From contig NC_064822.1 in NCBI RefSeq assembly GCF_024166365.1, forward strand, positions 104,218,823 through 104,282,822: a DNA stretch of 64,000 nucleotides, read 5' to 3'. The DNA is from Elephas maximus indicus. Taxonomy: Eukaryota; Chordata; Mammalia; Proboscidea; Elephantidae. The notes beneath the pieces were generated by a model. It searched no databases. It was not told the DNA's origin and worked only from the letters and a program-made list of their open reading frames with translations. Positions 1-20,308 of this stretch are shown one piece after another (the first letter of the stretch is position 1; each line of letters opens with the position of its first letter). The translations under genes were made by a program, and so were the position numbers.

Positions 1-8970
<8,970 letters not shown>

Positions 8971-9044
8971 GCTGCTGGGAGGAAAGGAAGGAGATGGTAT
9001 TAATACCACCATCGCGGCAACTGCCGCCACCAGCAGCAGCTATC

Positions 9045-9245
9045 ATTAACTGAGCACTTCCTACTGCCAAGTGCTTCATATACACCATCCTCATAAAACT
9101 ACTCTGAGATAGACGATGGTGTCTCCAGTCAATGGGAGAGGAACCTGAGACATAGGGAGGTAAAATAACTTGCCCAAGATCAAGCAGCCACAAAAGTGGG
9201 AGGACCAAGGTTCCCACCCAGATCTGTGTGACTCCAAAGCCACTT
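9045..9245 (+). repeat. MIR-type SINE relic
   Basis: Contains TAACTGAGCACTTCCTACT, GGTAAAATAACTTGCCCAAG and TGTGTGACTCCAAAGCC, a nearly complete MIR core. Confidence 0.8.
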
Positions 9246-9912
9246 AGAAATTCACTGTTTCCCATAAACCACTGATTTCTGGGGGATCACAAACTCAAGT
9301 GCCTATGTCAGTGAGTGAAGCAGCCCATGTAAGGTTCAGGAGAACTGGGAAGAACCAGAGAGTTCGCATCTGAGCAGTAGGGCAAACACCACCCAGCACC
9401 AGCAGGTTGTTGACACTGGCATCCCATGCGGGTCTGGTCTTCTCATTTTTCAATAGCTGAAAAAAATTCTAGATTTTAACACGACATCTCCTGATTTGTA
9501 AGTGTTGGTAACTAACACATTTTTCTTCAGCACTTCGGGCCCAATAAGTCCAGTCTGCAGAATGAATTCAGCCTGTGAGCTTCCAGTCAGAGACCTCTGT
9601 ACAAAAGGGAATCTCTTTCCACATCCTTACCAATCACACACACACACTACGCAAACTTCACCAAGCTAAAGTCAACTTCTCCCTCAGGTCACAGCTTAAA
9701 TGTCACTTCCTCAAGGAAAATTTCCCTGCTCCCCCACCCAGAATAACTTTGGTCCCCTGTTTTACCCTCTGTATATTTCTTCCACAGTACTTCTCACAAT
9801 TATAATTAAGTAATTCCTTGTTTAATGTCTCTGCCCCATGACTATGAGCTTTATGACGGTAGGGTAATATCTGTTTTGTCGAGCTCTCGAATTCCTAGCA
9901 CCAACTACTGCG

Positions 9913-10302
9913 CCTGGCTCAGCAAAACCAAAAAACCAAACCCATTGCCACTGAGTCAATTCCAACTCATGACAGAGAACGGCTCCACAGGATTTTCTTG
10001 GTTGTAATCTTTATAGAGGTAACCCTGGTGGCATAGTGGTTAAGAGCTATGGCTGCTAACCAAAAGGTCGTCAGTTCAATTCTACCAGGCGCTCCTTGGA
10101 AACCATATGGGGCAGTTCTACTGTGTCCTATAGGGTTGCTATGAGTCAGAATCGACTCGATGGTAATGGGCTTGTTTGTTTTTTTTGTTTGTTTGGAATC
10201 TTCACAGAAGCAGATCGCCAGGCCTTTCTTCCACAGTGTTGCTGGGTGGGTTTGAACCTTTAGGTTAATAGTCAAGTGTAAACAGTTTATGCCACCAGGG
10301 AC
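9913..10302 (-). mobile_element. AfroSINE, minus strand, interrupted by a second AfroSINE
   Basis: A reverse-oriented AfroSINE occupies 9913-10019 (starts AACCAAACCCATTGCC) and 10196-10302 (ends TTTATGCCACCAGGG). The gap between them is a plus-strand AfroSINE. The whole sits inside an L2 end. Confidence 0.85.
10020..10195 (+). mobile_element. AfroSINE nested in another AfroSINE
   Basis: tRNA-derived head ACCCTGGTGGCATAGTGGTT, B-box-like GGTCGTCAGTTCAATTC, body GGGGCAGTTCTACTGTGTCC and tail ATGAGTCAGAATCGACTCGA. Flanked by diverged repeats of the target: AATCTTTATAGAG (10006-10018) and AATCTTCACAGAA (10196-10208). Confidence 0.9.
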
Positions 10303-10399
10303 CTCTGGCTCATAGTAGGCACTCAATAAATACATGTTAAGGGAAAAGAAAGCTCAAGGGTGTTGATACAGAGCAGCTAATGTGAAATAATACTAATCC

Positions 10400-10785
10400 T
10401 ATGACTCTTCGTCTTTCTCACTCCACTCAGTCATATTAGCCTCTTTGCTGTTGTTCCTCAGCACACAACGCATGCGTCAGCCACTCCCTCTGCCTGGAAC
10501 AAGAGCTGCAGGGCCTGCTCCCTTACCTCCCCCAGGTCACAGCTCAAATGCCCTTTCTTCAGTGAGGTTTTCCCTTACTGCTCCTGTTAAAATAGCAACC
10601 CCTTTCCTGCAGCTCCCTATCTCTTTCCCCAGCTTTGTGCTCTATTTTTCCCCATAGCTCTTATCAGCAACTGTCATTCTATATATTTTACTTATTTGTT
10701 CATTGTCTGTCTCTCCTTACTGGAACGTCAAAAAGGGCAAGAAGTTTTGCTCACTGCACCAACTACTGTGCCTGGTTCAGTAAAA
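10400..10785 (+). repeat. L2 LINE 3' end
   Basis: TCTGCCTGGAACAAGAGCTG, CCAGGTCACAGCTCAAATGC and CACCAACTACTGTGCCTGG are L2 3'-terminal motifs. Confidence 0.75.
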
Positions 10786-10830
10786 CTAAAAAACCAAACC
10801 GTATTAAGTCTTGCTGTATCTACAACACTT

Positions 10831-10964
10831 AAACCAAGACCAAACCAGTTGCCATCGAGTTGATTCCGACACATAGCAAGCCTATAACCGCCCCATAGGG
10901 TTTCTAAGGAGCAGCTGGTGGATTTGAACTGCCCATCTTTTGGTTAGCAGCTGCCAGGGCTCCC
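10831..10964 (-). mobile_element. AfroSINE, partial
   Basis: Reverse-oriented: CCAGTTGCCATCGAGTTGAT, then TTTTGGTTAGCAG and CTGCCAGGGCTCCC at the head end. Part of the middle is missing. Confidence 0.85.
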
Positions 10965-10968
10965 TAAA

Positions 10969-11023
10969 TGAAAAAACCTGTTGCCGTTGAGTCAATTCTG
11001 ACTCACAGCGACCCTATAGTAAG
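10969..11023 (-). mobile_element. AfroSINE tail fragment
   Basis: CTGTTGCCGTTGAGTCAATT followed by CTGACTCACAGCGACCCTAT; only the tail is left. Confidence 0.75.
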
Positions 11024-11829
11024 ATCTAAATAAATGTTCATTGAGTAGATGAATGGATGGATGGATAATACTCCCATGCACTTTCTCTGTGCTTTGAACT
11101 TTTCAAGGCTCTTTGACATGCCTAATTCCATCTGATCCTTGCCAAAACCCTGTGAAGCTACTATAGGATAAATCTGACAGAAAACAAAACTGAGGTCCAT
11201 GGCAGCTTTTTATGGCTGACCCAAGTTACAGAAATCATGGGTATCCAAACTAGCCCCGGACCTCAGGTTCCCTAGTGGGTAGTATCTCTAAGTGGGGTGG
11301 GAGGGCTCATGACAATCCCTTCAATGAGTCTCCCTGCTGAGGCCAGGTCAGGAGAAGGTAGGGATAAGAGCATTGTGATGCGTCACCCCCAGGGCTGAGC
11401 TCCCCCAGGCTCACAGGGCACCCTGAGGGGCCCCTCATCCCTAAACCTGCTGAGCTAGCAGCAATGACATTTGTACTCACTAGGGGATGAGGAGGAAAAG
11501 TACCTAGTGCTTACCCCAGGTGGTCACAGGACCAGGCTGCTCTTGAGCAGCACTCAGGGCAGACACCTAATGGCCCACAAAGCAGAAGCCAGGCTGGGAC
11601 CTTTCTGCACACCCTGAAACCCTCATCCTTGGGTGACCCTTAGCCAAGTTCTCTGAGCTACACCGCAAGTTCTCTTCTTCTATACCCCATAATATAGCAT
11701 GCCCTTCAACCCCTGAACATCTTCATCAGGCCCTATCCTTCTCAGATACATGGAGGAACAGATCAGGAATCCAAAACTTTTGGTCGGGCTGGCATTTGGA
11801 AAAGGTCACCAAAAAAGGCCTGGCTCTTC

Positions 11830-11967
11830 AAAATAGAAGTATGAGCTTCAGGAGACCAGGTTTCAACCCTTAGCATGATTATTTGCTAGCTGCATGACCT
11901 TGGACAAGTCACTTAACCTGCCTGAGTCAGCTTCTTCATCTGTAAAATGGGGATAATAATGGTTGTG
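11830..11967 (+). repeat. MIR-type SINE relic
   Basis: GCATGACCTTGGACAAGTCA and CTGTAAAATGGGGATAATAA are MIR core and tail. An AfroSINE follows directly. Confidence 0.8.
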
Positions 11968-12113
11968 AGCAGTCCTGGTGATGCAGTGTGTTAAGAGCTA
12001 TGGCTGCTAACCAAAAGGTCAATAGTTCGAATTCACCAGCCACTCCCTGGAAACCATGTGGGGCAGTTCTACTCTGTCCTATAGGGTTGCTATAAGTTGG
12101 AAAGAATCTAACA
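11968..12113 (+). mobile_element. AfroSINE
   Basis: Head AGTCCTGGTGATGCAG, TGGCTGCTAACCAAAAGGTC, body TCTACTCTGTCCTATAGGGT; the tail is truncated. Confidence 0.85.
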
Positions 12114-12169
12114 GTGCCTGTCACATAGTACACACTCGATAAATATCAATTCTTCTCCCCACCTTACAT

Positions 12170-14050
12170 CACTTCCAACCAAACCTCTGCCAGCTTCCAA
12201 GAGATGGAAAGACGGCAAAGTCATGAGCAAGAACACGTGTTTCCCCAGCCAGTCAGACGCCTGGTTCTATCAGTCCCTGTGTCCGTGTCCTCGTCCTCGT
12301 TGTCAGTCCCCAGAGCTGCTGGGGACAGAGCCCAGAGCAAGCAAGTTTCCCACCCCCATCCTCCCATGACATTCTGCTTCAGCATCCTCCCATTCGCCAG
12401 CCCCCTGCCCTGTTCCGACAACACCCTCCCCAACCCACGCACTGGCTCAGACCTCTGTTCTCAAAGGACCTGTTTCTGGCCATATTCCCAGCCCCTGGAA
12501 GCACATCCTAGCATCTGGCTCATACTCACAGAGGAAGGGGCAGACACTGTCCAGGGAAATGCATGACCCTTCTAAGAACACTCTGACCCCTAAAGGGATA
12601 GATAGCTTCAAGGCTCTGGAACTGCCGGACTAACTGCAACCACCCCACTCTGGGCTCCTCCCCAGGCACTGCCCATCCTGGGCGACCTGCTGGGCTCCAA
12701 GCACTCCTGGCACCCCATGCCAGGCTGGAACAACAGGGAAGAGGGGAGGGCACAGTTCAAAACCACAAAGCCTCCCCGAAACCCCATTACCCAGGAACCC
12801 ATCATTATGAACCCCAGGACCCCAGCACACCTTCCTCTTCCCCAGAGATAATGCTCCTGAACTTCTGCTTCTGACCTCCTCCTCCCCTGAGCCCTGGTCT
12901 CTTTGCTGTCTCTCACAGATCTGCTGCTCCAGGCCGGTCTCCCACAGCGTTTCCCACAGTTGGGGCAATGTCCCATCCAGCCTGGCAGTCCCAGGTCCAG
13001 TGCCCATTCGAGTTCCTTCCAAACCCTGCTCCTTCAGCGGGAGACCCAGAGTTTGGAGCAGGCCAAGGCCCAGCCCCAAGGATGGCTCTACCAAGTGCCT
13101 TTAGCCCAAACCAAACCCTCTTCCTGACCACCTCTCGTTGTCCCATCTCCAGGGCTCGTCTGCCCCTGCCCTCCTGGGCAAAAGGAGGCCCCAGGGGATT
13201 TAAAGTGACTTCAGAAAGTTCATGGCAGAAGGCACTGCCCAGGCAGGGTCCTTCAGTGCCAGCACCGCCCACCATGCTGGGATGTGGGCCTCAATTCCTT
13301 GCCTTTCCAGATGTAGAGGAGCCTCCCCAGTGTATCTGTAGGTCTAGTGCTCCCTTTTCCTCTCTTCTCAGCCCTTGGTCTCCCTAAAGACTGCAGAGGG
13401 CTCCCACCAAAACCCCCAAGCACAAAGCCCTGCACCAGGTTCCTCCAACTCACAGGGTACTCTGGTAAGTGAAGGACAGGGGAAAGGGTCCTCCACTGCC
13501 TGATTTCACCTCTAGCTTTTCAGTCAGGCCCAGAGGGGGGAGGGGAAAAGCTGACACCACCCCTTTCATTCCGAGGCTTTGGGGTAAAGGGGTGGGAGGG
13601 GGGTTCCTGCAGGCAGAGGGCATCCCTCTGTCTGCCCAGGCTGCCTGTCCCTCCGCTAAGCACAATCACACTCTACCCCAAACTTGAAGGCTCACCCCCC
13701 AGCCCGGCGGCATAAACCTCAGGACAGCCCTTCCCCCAGCACATGCCTTTCCCCCTCCCCTGGGCAAGCCAGGGAACTCGGGGCGGGTGGAGGAAGGGAA
13801 GCGAGTGGCAGAGAATGAGGGTGGAGACCCTTGAGTCCAGGACCTAGGAGTCCTGGATCTCTCCTACCTCCTCTGTGACTTCCCTCTGCCAACCCCAATT
13901 GCCTCAGGCTACCCCAAACACTCCAGAGACTACCTATCCCAGGCCTCGGCACCCCCCGTCCCCCCCGAAAAAAAAACAAAAACTCGCGGGTGCAGCCCGG
14001 GTGTCTTCGAGCCCCACAGAGACCCGAGTGCCCGGCGCAGCCACTTCCCC
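12170..14050. other. Repeat-poor intronic block next to the ADCY6 promoter
   Basis: Nearly 1.9 kb without a recognisable repeat, GC-rich, becoming CpG-rich after 13980. No exon could be supported. Confidence 0.6.
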
Positions 14051-14340
14051 CAGCAGTTGTCCCGTGGTCTCACCTGCCTGCCGGGGTCCGCGCCTCCCCC
14101 GGGCCTCCGCCCCGCCGCCCCCGCGGGCTCCGGCCCGCCGGCCGGCAGTCCCGCGGTCCTTCTCCTTGCCCGCGCGTCCCGGCTGTCCCTCCCGCCGTCC
14201 GGCCGTCCGTCCGGCGCTCGCCCCCTCCCTTGTTGTCCAGCGCAGCCGCCCTCTACCCCGGATCCAGAAGTCCCCTCCCCGCCTGCTCCCGGACTCCCCG
14301 CCTTAAAGGCACAAGCTCCTTTTGTCTGGGCACCCCCTCC
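14050..14340 (-). promoter_or_regulatory. ADCY6: ADCY6 CpG-rich promoter region
   Basis: Dense CpG block around the non-coding exon. Read on the minus strand it has a TTTAAGG box (revcomp of 14301-14310) and GC boxes. The start site itself cannot be fixed from sequence. Confidence 0.65.
14074..14270 (-). other. ADCY6: ADCY6 non-coding first exon (5' UTR)
   Basis: On the minus strand a GC-rich stretch ends in GGCAG followed by the donor GTGAGACC (14066-14073), inside a CpG-rich block just upstream of the first coding exon. The upstream (high-coordinate) limit is a guess placed about 30 bases downstream of a TTTAAGG box at 14301-14310. Further 5' UTR exons in the 5.1 kb intron cannot be excluded. 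Confidence 0.6.
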
Positions 14341-15932
14341 CCCTCCGCTGCAGCGGGGGCCCAGTGGCCCACTCTCCTTCAGAGGAACAGAGTAGGGGTG
14401 GAGGAGACGAAAGAATGGCACCCCTCCCTCCGCGCGCCCCCTCCTCTTCTCCCGCCGCTCCCTACCCGGGTCTTGGGAAAACAAGCGGCTACTGTTCTGG
14501 GATCAAGATCCCGGGGGAAGGGGACCTTCCACCCCGCCCCCCCCCCGCCCTCCACCCTTGTCCAGCATCCTTCAGCATTCCCCTCCCACCCTCACCCCAG
14601 AGGTCCCCAAGAACGCCAGCAAACCCACCCTCTCGTGGCTATTACCCCTGCCCCGACCCGCCCCCCGAGGGTCGGCTTCCTTGCTGTCAGGGTCCCCAAG
14701 AGCTGAACCGTGCCTAGCTCCCACTCCTCACCCATTCTCTTCCCTCTCCCAGCCCCCACCCTACCATTCCCGCCCTGCCTGCCATGGCCCCGCTCCCTCC
14801 CGCGGGAACTTAGTTTAATAATTAATTAAGATTTCATTCCACAAGGCGCCAGGTGTGTGCGGCCTGCTTCCCCGCACACCACTTCGTGCCTCCTCCCCCA
14901 ATCCTCTGGGACACCTGCCCGGACGCGAACCTGCTACACCCAGAGCCCAGAAGGCAACCGAGGGAAGGGGCACCCTCCGTGCTGTCCTCTGGCCCCGTGC
15001 TCTCTGGGGAGCCCCTCCGCCCGCACCTGCCAACTAGCAGCCTCCCTCCCTTGGGCGCCTTTTACCCAAAGGGCTGTGCTTCCCTGCTGGGGGGTGGGGG
15101 TGGGGTGGGGGGGTGCATTGCTAGGTACACGTACTGAGAAATTGTTTGGCATTTTTATTTCCCACGTTTTCCAGCACAAAGCAGCTGCCCAAGTTACCTG
15201 GGAGATGGGAAAATCACGTGGAAGCTGCTTTAACCCTTTGAGGGTTAGAATGATGGTGGAATCAGAAAGGGAGGAGGGTTAATCCTAGGATGTGGGTGCA
15301 TCTGCTGTTAGAGCGGGTGCCATTCCTCTAGAGCTGGGAAGAAGACAGCCTACCCGGCTTCCTTCGAGGCCCGGTCCTCCTTCCTTCAACATGACCTGTA
15401 GCTTCTCCTTCCAATTCAGCCCTTCTCTTGGCAGCCCCTTCCCTACCCTAGGTCCCACAAGGTAGATATCTGAAGCAGCTCCTTCCTCTGACCCAGACTT
15501 CCCTACATTCCTGTCCTTCAAGACCCATCGTGAAGGGGACCACTCCAAACCCCCACTGGGATTCCTAAGCCCAGGGCAGAATGTGAGGCAAGGAAGAGAG
15601 GGGATTAGTTAGGAAAACAAGTTTCCATCACTTACCCACCATGTAACTGCAAACTACATAAAAAAAATTAAAAAACTACATAACTTGGGTAAATCATCTC
15701 TTTGAGCCTCCCCTGTAAGTTGAGGCTATCTGCCTTGCCTTTCTTACAGGCTTTTGAGGATCAGATAGAGAAATGTTGGTGAAAACGTTTGAAAATGGCA
15801 AAGTGGCCTAAGTAAGAGAGCTTATTCTGCCATGTATGATTCTCAGTTGCACAGAGCTGACCTGTAATTTGACCTTTGGGGCCTGTTTGCCTGACTTCTC
15901 CCTTCAAGCAGCCAGCATTCTCACCATTATCA
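14341..15932. other. Upstream flank of ADCY6, no gene
   Basis: GC-rich unique DNA without a supportable exon. It includes a four-run G tract (15089-15113) and an isolated AT-rich patch at 14813-14835 (TTAATAATTAATTAAG). Confidence 0.6.
15089..15113 (+). other. Predicted G-quadruplex tract
   Basis: Four G runs of 6, 5, 4 and 7 separated by single T loops. A one-base-loop arrangement is the classical stable parallel quadruplex pattern. Confidence 0.7.
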
Positions 15933-15949
15933 AAATTTCCTCCGACCTG

Positions 15950-16653
15950 AGAGTGGCATCTGGGGTCTTAAAGGCTAGCAAGTGGCCATCTAAGATGCAT
16001 CAATTGGTCTCAACCCACCGGCAGCAAAGGAGAATGAAGAACACCAAAGACATAAGGTAATTACGAGCCCAAGAGACAGAAAGGGCCACATAAATCAGAG
16101 ACTACATCAGCCTGAGACCAGAAGAACTAGATGGTGCTTGGCTACAACCAATGACTGCCCTGACAGGGAACACAACAGAGAATCCCTGAAGGAGCAGGAG
16201 AGCAGTGGAATGCAGACCTCAAATTCTTATAATAAGACCAGACTTAATGGTCTGACTGAAACTAGAAGGACCCTGGAGGTTATGGTCTCCAGACCTTCTG
16301 TTAGCCCAAGACAGGAACCATTCCAAAGCTAACTCTTCAGACAGGGTTTGGATTGGACTATGGGATAGAAAATGATACTGGTGAGGAGTGAGCTTCTTGG
16401 ATCAAGTAGACACATGAGACTATGTGGGCAGCTCCTGTCTGGAGGGGAGATGAGAGGGCAGAGGGGGTCAGAAGCTGGCCGAATGGACACAAAAATAGAG
16501 GATGGAGAGAAGGAGTGTGCTGTCTCATTAGGGAGAGAACAACTAGAAGTATATATAAAAAAAAAAAAAAAGCAAGGTGTATATAAATTTTTGTATGAGA
16601 GACTGACTTGATTTGTAAACTTTCACTTAAAGCACAATAAAAATTAAAAAAAG
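15950..16653 (+). mobile_element. 5'-truncated L1 (3' UTR only) with target-site duplication
   Basis: Starts in TGGCATCTGGGGTCTTAAAG and ends AGCACAATAAAAATTAAAAA, matching the end of the larger L1 at 27950-30761. Flanked by 17-bp duplications AAATTTCCTCCGACCTG (15933-15949) and AAATTTCCTCCAATCTG (16654-16670), two differences. Confidence 0.9.
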
Positions 16654-16670
16654 AAATTTCCTCCAATCTG

Positions 16671-17220
16671 GATCAAGTACCTGCTATTTACCCCTGAGAA
16701 TAATGTTTATGGTCCATATGGGGAAAATACAAAAGACAAATCAAATAGAGGAATGTGTGCATTATGAAATGAAATTTTATGTTTTGGCATAGAAGGCTTC
16801 ATCCTTCTTTTTATTCTGTAATGAAAGGAATTTGGTTATCAACCAAATAATTTGGAGAAATATGCTAGGAGTCCTTTTCTGGACACTTTAAGTCCTTCTC
16901 TGTGCACTGGCCTCCTTTGCCCTAGTGTATGACTGGTGTGTTGGTCTGACCTCCTGAATTCTATTTCAGTTCCTGAGAGACATGACCCCATCAGCACCTT
17001 TCTTTGATCCCCACTATCGGCACTTTACGCAGGGGATCTATTCTTGCTCTGTAGACTGTTAGAGCTATAATCAGAATTCTAGCCTCTTATTTTGTGGATA
17101 AGAAACTCAAGCTAGTGCTAGCACATGGTATCTGCTCAATTATTGCATAAGTTTACAAGATAGTAGAGCAGGAAGAGATCTTAAAGATGATGGCATTCAG
17201 CTGCTATATGTTTAGTAATT
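16671..17220. other. Intergenic, no clear feature
   Basis: AT-rich sequence; no gene and no confidently named repeat. Confidence 0.5.
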
Positions 17221-17260
17221 ATAAAAGCAAGCACTTATATAGCATGTACTGTGTGCCAAG

Positions 17261-17393
17261 CGGAAGCCCTGGTGGCACAGTTTAAATCCACCAGGTGCTC
17301 CTTGGAAACTCTGTGGGGCAGCTCTACTCTGTCCTGTAGGATTGCTATGAGTTGGAATTGACTGGACAGCAATGGGTTGTTTTTTTTTTTTAA
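17261..17393 (+). mobile_element. AfroSINE with internal deletion, inserted in MIR
   Basis: Head GAAGCCCTGGTGGCACAG joins directly to TTTAAATCCACCAGGTGCTC, so the B-box part is missing. Flanked by the perfect 9-bp duplication TGTGCCAAG (17252-17260 and 17394-17402) within a MIR-like host. Confidence 0.88.
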
Positions 17394-17444
17394 TGTGCCA
17401 AGTAGTCTTCTAAGCCCTTTACATAAAACAACTGACTTACGCAT

Positions 17445-19232
17445 TGCTATGGATTGAGTTGTGTCCCCCAAAAATATGTGTTTTAAATCCTAACCTCTAT
17501 TCCTGTGGTTATAATCCCATTTGGGAATGGGTTGTCTTTGTTCTGTTAATGAGACAGAATTAGTGTAGGGTGCATTCTGAGTCAATCTCTTTTGAGATAT
17601 AAAAGAGATTAAACAAGCAAGCAAAGAAGCAGAGATGGGGAAAGAGAGATGCCAAGTCACAGGATGATCACCCAGGAGCAGAAGCTCAAAAAGACAAGGA
17701 CCTTCCTCTAGAGCTGGCAGAGAGAAAAACCTTCCCTAGAGGTGGCACGCTGATTTTGGACTTTTAGCCTCCTGAACAGTGAGAAAATTAATTTCTGTTT
17801 GTTAAAGCCATCTATCTGTGGTATTTCTGTTATAGCAGCAATAGGTAACTAAGACAGAATTTGGGACCAGAAAAGCGGGGTGCTACTCCAAAATGTAGAA
17901 GTCGTTTTGGAATTAGGTAATGGGTAAAGGAGGGAAGAGTTCTAAGGTACCTAAAATAAAAGCCTTGATTGCCTTGAAGAGACTGTTGGTAGAAATACAG
18001 ATGTCAAAGGCAATTTTGGTGAGGGCTCAGAAGGAAGTGAGAACATGAGAACAGCTATAGAGAAAGTCTCTATCATCTTAGAGAATACAAATGTCACCCA
18101 AAAAAAAAAAAAACCACCAGCAATGGAATATTGCTAGAAATGTGGATGTTTAATGTGCTTCTGGTGGGCTTTAAAAGAAAATGATGAACGTGTGATTGGA
18201 CAATGGAGGAAGGGCGATTGATGCCTTTTATGCAGTGGCAAAGAACGTATCTGAATTATGTTCAAATGTTTGGTGAAAGGTAGAACTTGCAAGTGATGAA
18301 GTTGGATATCTGGCTGAGGAGATTTCTAAGCAAGATCTTAAAGGGGCCATTAGTTTCTCCTGGCCACTTATAGTAAAATGTGAGAAGAAAGAGATGGACT
18401 TAAAAAAATGAGCTGTGCAAAATGAAAACAGATCTTAAAGATTTGGAAAATTCTGTTGTACAAACTAAGACTGAAGGGGACAGAGAAAAAACAAAAGGAA
18501 AGAATGCTGTCTGCCTCTTAGAATTCTACAGACAGGAAACAAGCCAAAGGAGCTACATCTGTTGTCCTCCAAGAAAAGAAAAGGACCATCCCTGGAGCAG
18601 CTCAGAGATCAACAGAACTGTTTGGTAAGGGCTCAGAAGGAAGTGAGGAGAGCTACAGAGAAGCAGGGACTTCTCGGTTTCGAAGAGAGGAGCCACAATC
18701 AACTAGGTTTCAGAGTCAGGTCTTTGCTAACTCAGTTCCAGAACGTGGGGCTGTCCTTAAGGTGTGCCAGAGGGATGGGGCCACTGCCAGAGCTGAGGGG
18801 GTGAGGCTGCCATGCCCAAGAGGCAGAAGAATGGGGCCTGCTAGGCCAAGGGGGTGGGGTTGCCACTCAGAAGGACTAGGAGAATGTGGCTGCCTAAAGC
18901 CAAGAGAGCAGAGTAGCCTTCTCAAAGGGCTTGCAAGGTGGAACTGATACACAGGGTTGAGGGGCTTCCACCCGGAATCCAGAGGGTATGGCCAACGCCC
19001 AGACTCTGGAGGGATTATTTTCAAGCCTTGAGAGCTAATGTAAATAGTTCTGCTGGGTTTTGGATTTGCTGGGTGCTCATTATCCCTTCTTTCCCTCCAA
19101 TTCCTCCTATTTGTAATAGAAATGCCTACCTTGTGCCTATTCCACCGTTGCACTTAAATGTACATAAATTTCTGTTTGTTAAAGTCATCCACTTGTGGTA
19201 TTTTTGTTATAGCAGGACTAGATAACTAAGAT
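17445..19232 (+). mobile_element. MaLR-type endogenous LTR element, decayed
   Basis: A 5' LTR at 17445-17855 begins TGCTATGGATTG and ends AACTAAGACA, the ERVL-MaLR (MLT/MST/THE1) pattern. An internal region follows, recognisable from GAATTTGGGACCAG and from TTTTGGATTTGCTGGG to CTATTCCACC. Only the last 90 bp or so of the 3' LTR remains (19146-19232). No intact reading frame; non-autonomous family. Confidence 0.75.
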
Positions 19233-19244
19233 AACCATTATACC

Positions 19245-19560
19245 AACTTCATGATGCAATTACCATCATCCTCACCTTGGAGATGGGAAAAGTGAGGCAC
19301 AGAGGGATTCAATAATGTCTCCAAAGTCAGAGAGGAAATAGTAAAGTAAATCCAGATTATGAACCCTTGCCGTCCAGCTTCAGAGTCTGTATTCTTAAAT
19401 ATTATGCTACACTGATTAAGGAAATGTAACCCCTGAGATGGGAGGTGACTTACCCACAGTCACACAGCTGCTTGGTGGCAGAGATAGGACCAGGATTCAT
19501 AGCCACTGACCCCAATTCATTGCTCTTTCCACTCTGCCTTAATATGATTATATCTGTATG
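19245..19560 (+). repeat. Two MIR-type SINE relics
   Basis: GGGAAAAGTGAGGCACAGAG in the first and ACTTACCCACAGTCACACAG with CTTTCCACTCTGCC in the second. Confidence 0.7.
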
Positions 19561-19671
19561 TATCGCTCATGTTTCTGTCATGAATTGTGCCAGTCCTTCC
19601 CTGGTGTTTCCTCAGAAGCACAGACATTCTTCTGCTGGTTGGTGGGCTTCGTATCCATCTGGCTATGGGGA

Positions 19672-19888
19672 GTAAAGGAGTCCCTGGTTGGTACAAACAG
19701 TTAGTATACTCAGCTGCTAACTCAAAGGTTGGTGGTTCAAGTCCACCCAGATGCACCTCAGAAGAATGGCCTGGAGATCTACTTCTGAAAAATCAGCCAT
19801 TGAAAACCCTATGGAGCACAATTCTTCTCTGACACACATGGGGTAGCCATGAATTGGAGTTGGTTCAACAGCAACTGGTTTATGGGGA
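19672..19888 (+). mobile_element. tRNA-derived afrotherian SINE, second subfamily
   Basis: GAGTCCCTGGTTGGTACAAA, TCAGCTGCTAACTCAAAGGT, GTGGTTCAAGTCCACCCAGA and an ATGAATTGGAGTTGGTTCAA tail. A sister copy is at 34831-35030. Confidence 0.8.
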
Positions 19889-20308
19889 GCACATGGAACG
19901 GTGGGGACAGTGGCACTTGACCTCTAGCTTCTACGGCCCAAAAAGCATGAGAACTGCTGCCATTTACCTACTGCAAAGGGTCAGGAATTCCTTCTTGGAC
20001 CAGCAAGTTTAGAGTCTGGGCCCTCTGTCAGCCCCTTTTGTGATAGAAGATTGCCTGTGCCATATAAGTTTCAATCAAATCATCTATCCCTGAAAAGTAT
20101 CAAGACTGTTTAAAAGAGTCTGCAGGTGAGTAGCTTGGTAGGAAACATGGAGTCTCTATGGCAGTTGTCCTCAGACTTACTTTGATCCCCTAGAAGAAAT
20201 GATACTCTTAGCAGAACCTGATGAAATATTAACATAGCAAAAAAAAAAAGGTAATTTTGTGCTACATCAAATCTAATAGAGTCTAGAATAGCAGACACCA
20301 AACACTTT
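19889..20308. other. Intergenic, no clear feature
   Basis: Unique, AT-rich; nothing recognised. Confidence 0.5.

Larger units (their letters stand above)
9640..10335 (+). repeat. L2 LINE 3' end, split by SINEs
   Basis: CTCAGGTCACAGCTTAAATG and CTTCCTCAAGGAAAATTTCC, then CTAGCACC...GCCTGGCTCA, resuming after the SINE block with GGCTCATAGTAGGCACTCAA. This is the classical L2 3' end. About 390 bp of SINE (9913-10302) interrupts it. Confidence 0.8.
8975..14073 (-). other. ADCY6 first intron, 5.1 kb
   Basis: Separates the non-coding exon from the first coding exon. Its half nearest the coding exon (8975-12170) is mostly MIR, L2 and AfroSINE copies. The other half (12170-14000) is unique, GC-rich, repeat-poor DNA next to the promoter and is the likeliest place for intronic enhancers. 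Confidence 0.75.

Noticed and set aside
10020-10100. tRNA-like sequences (here and at 31321, 31533, 21062, 48700).
   Set aside because: They are the heads of SINEs, joined to SINE bodies and tails and lacking a full cloverleaf; not tRNA genes.
13930-14706. Overlapping long open frames on both strands around the ADCY6 CpG region.
   Set aside because: Open in several frames at once, composition-driven, proline/arginine-rich, with no homology I recognise.
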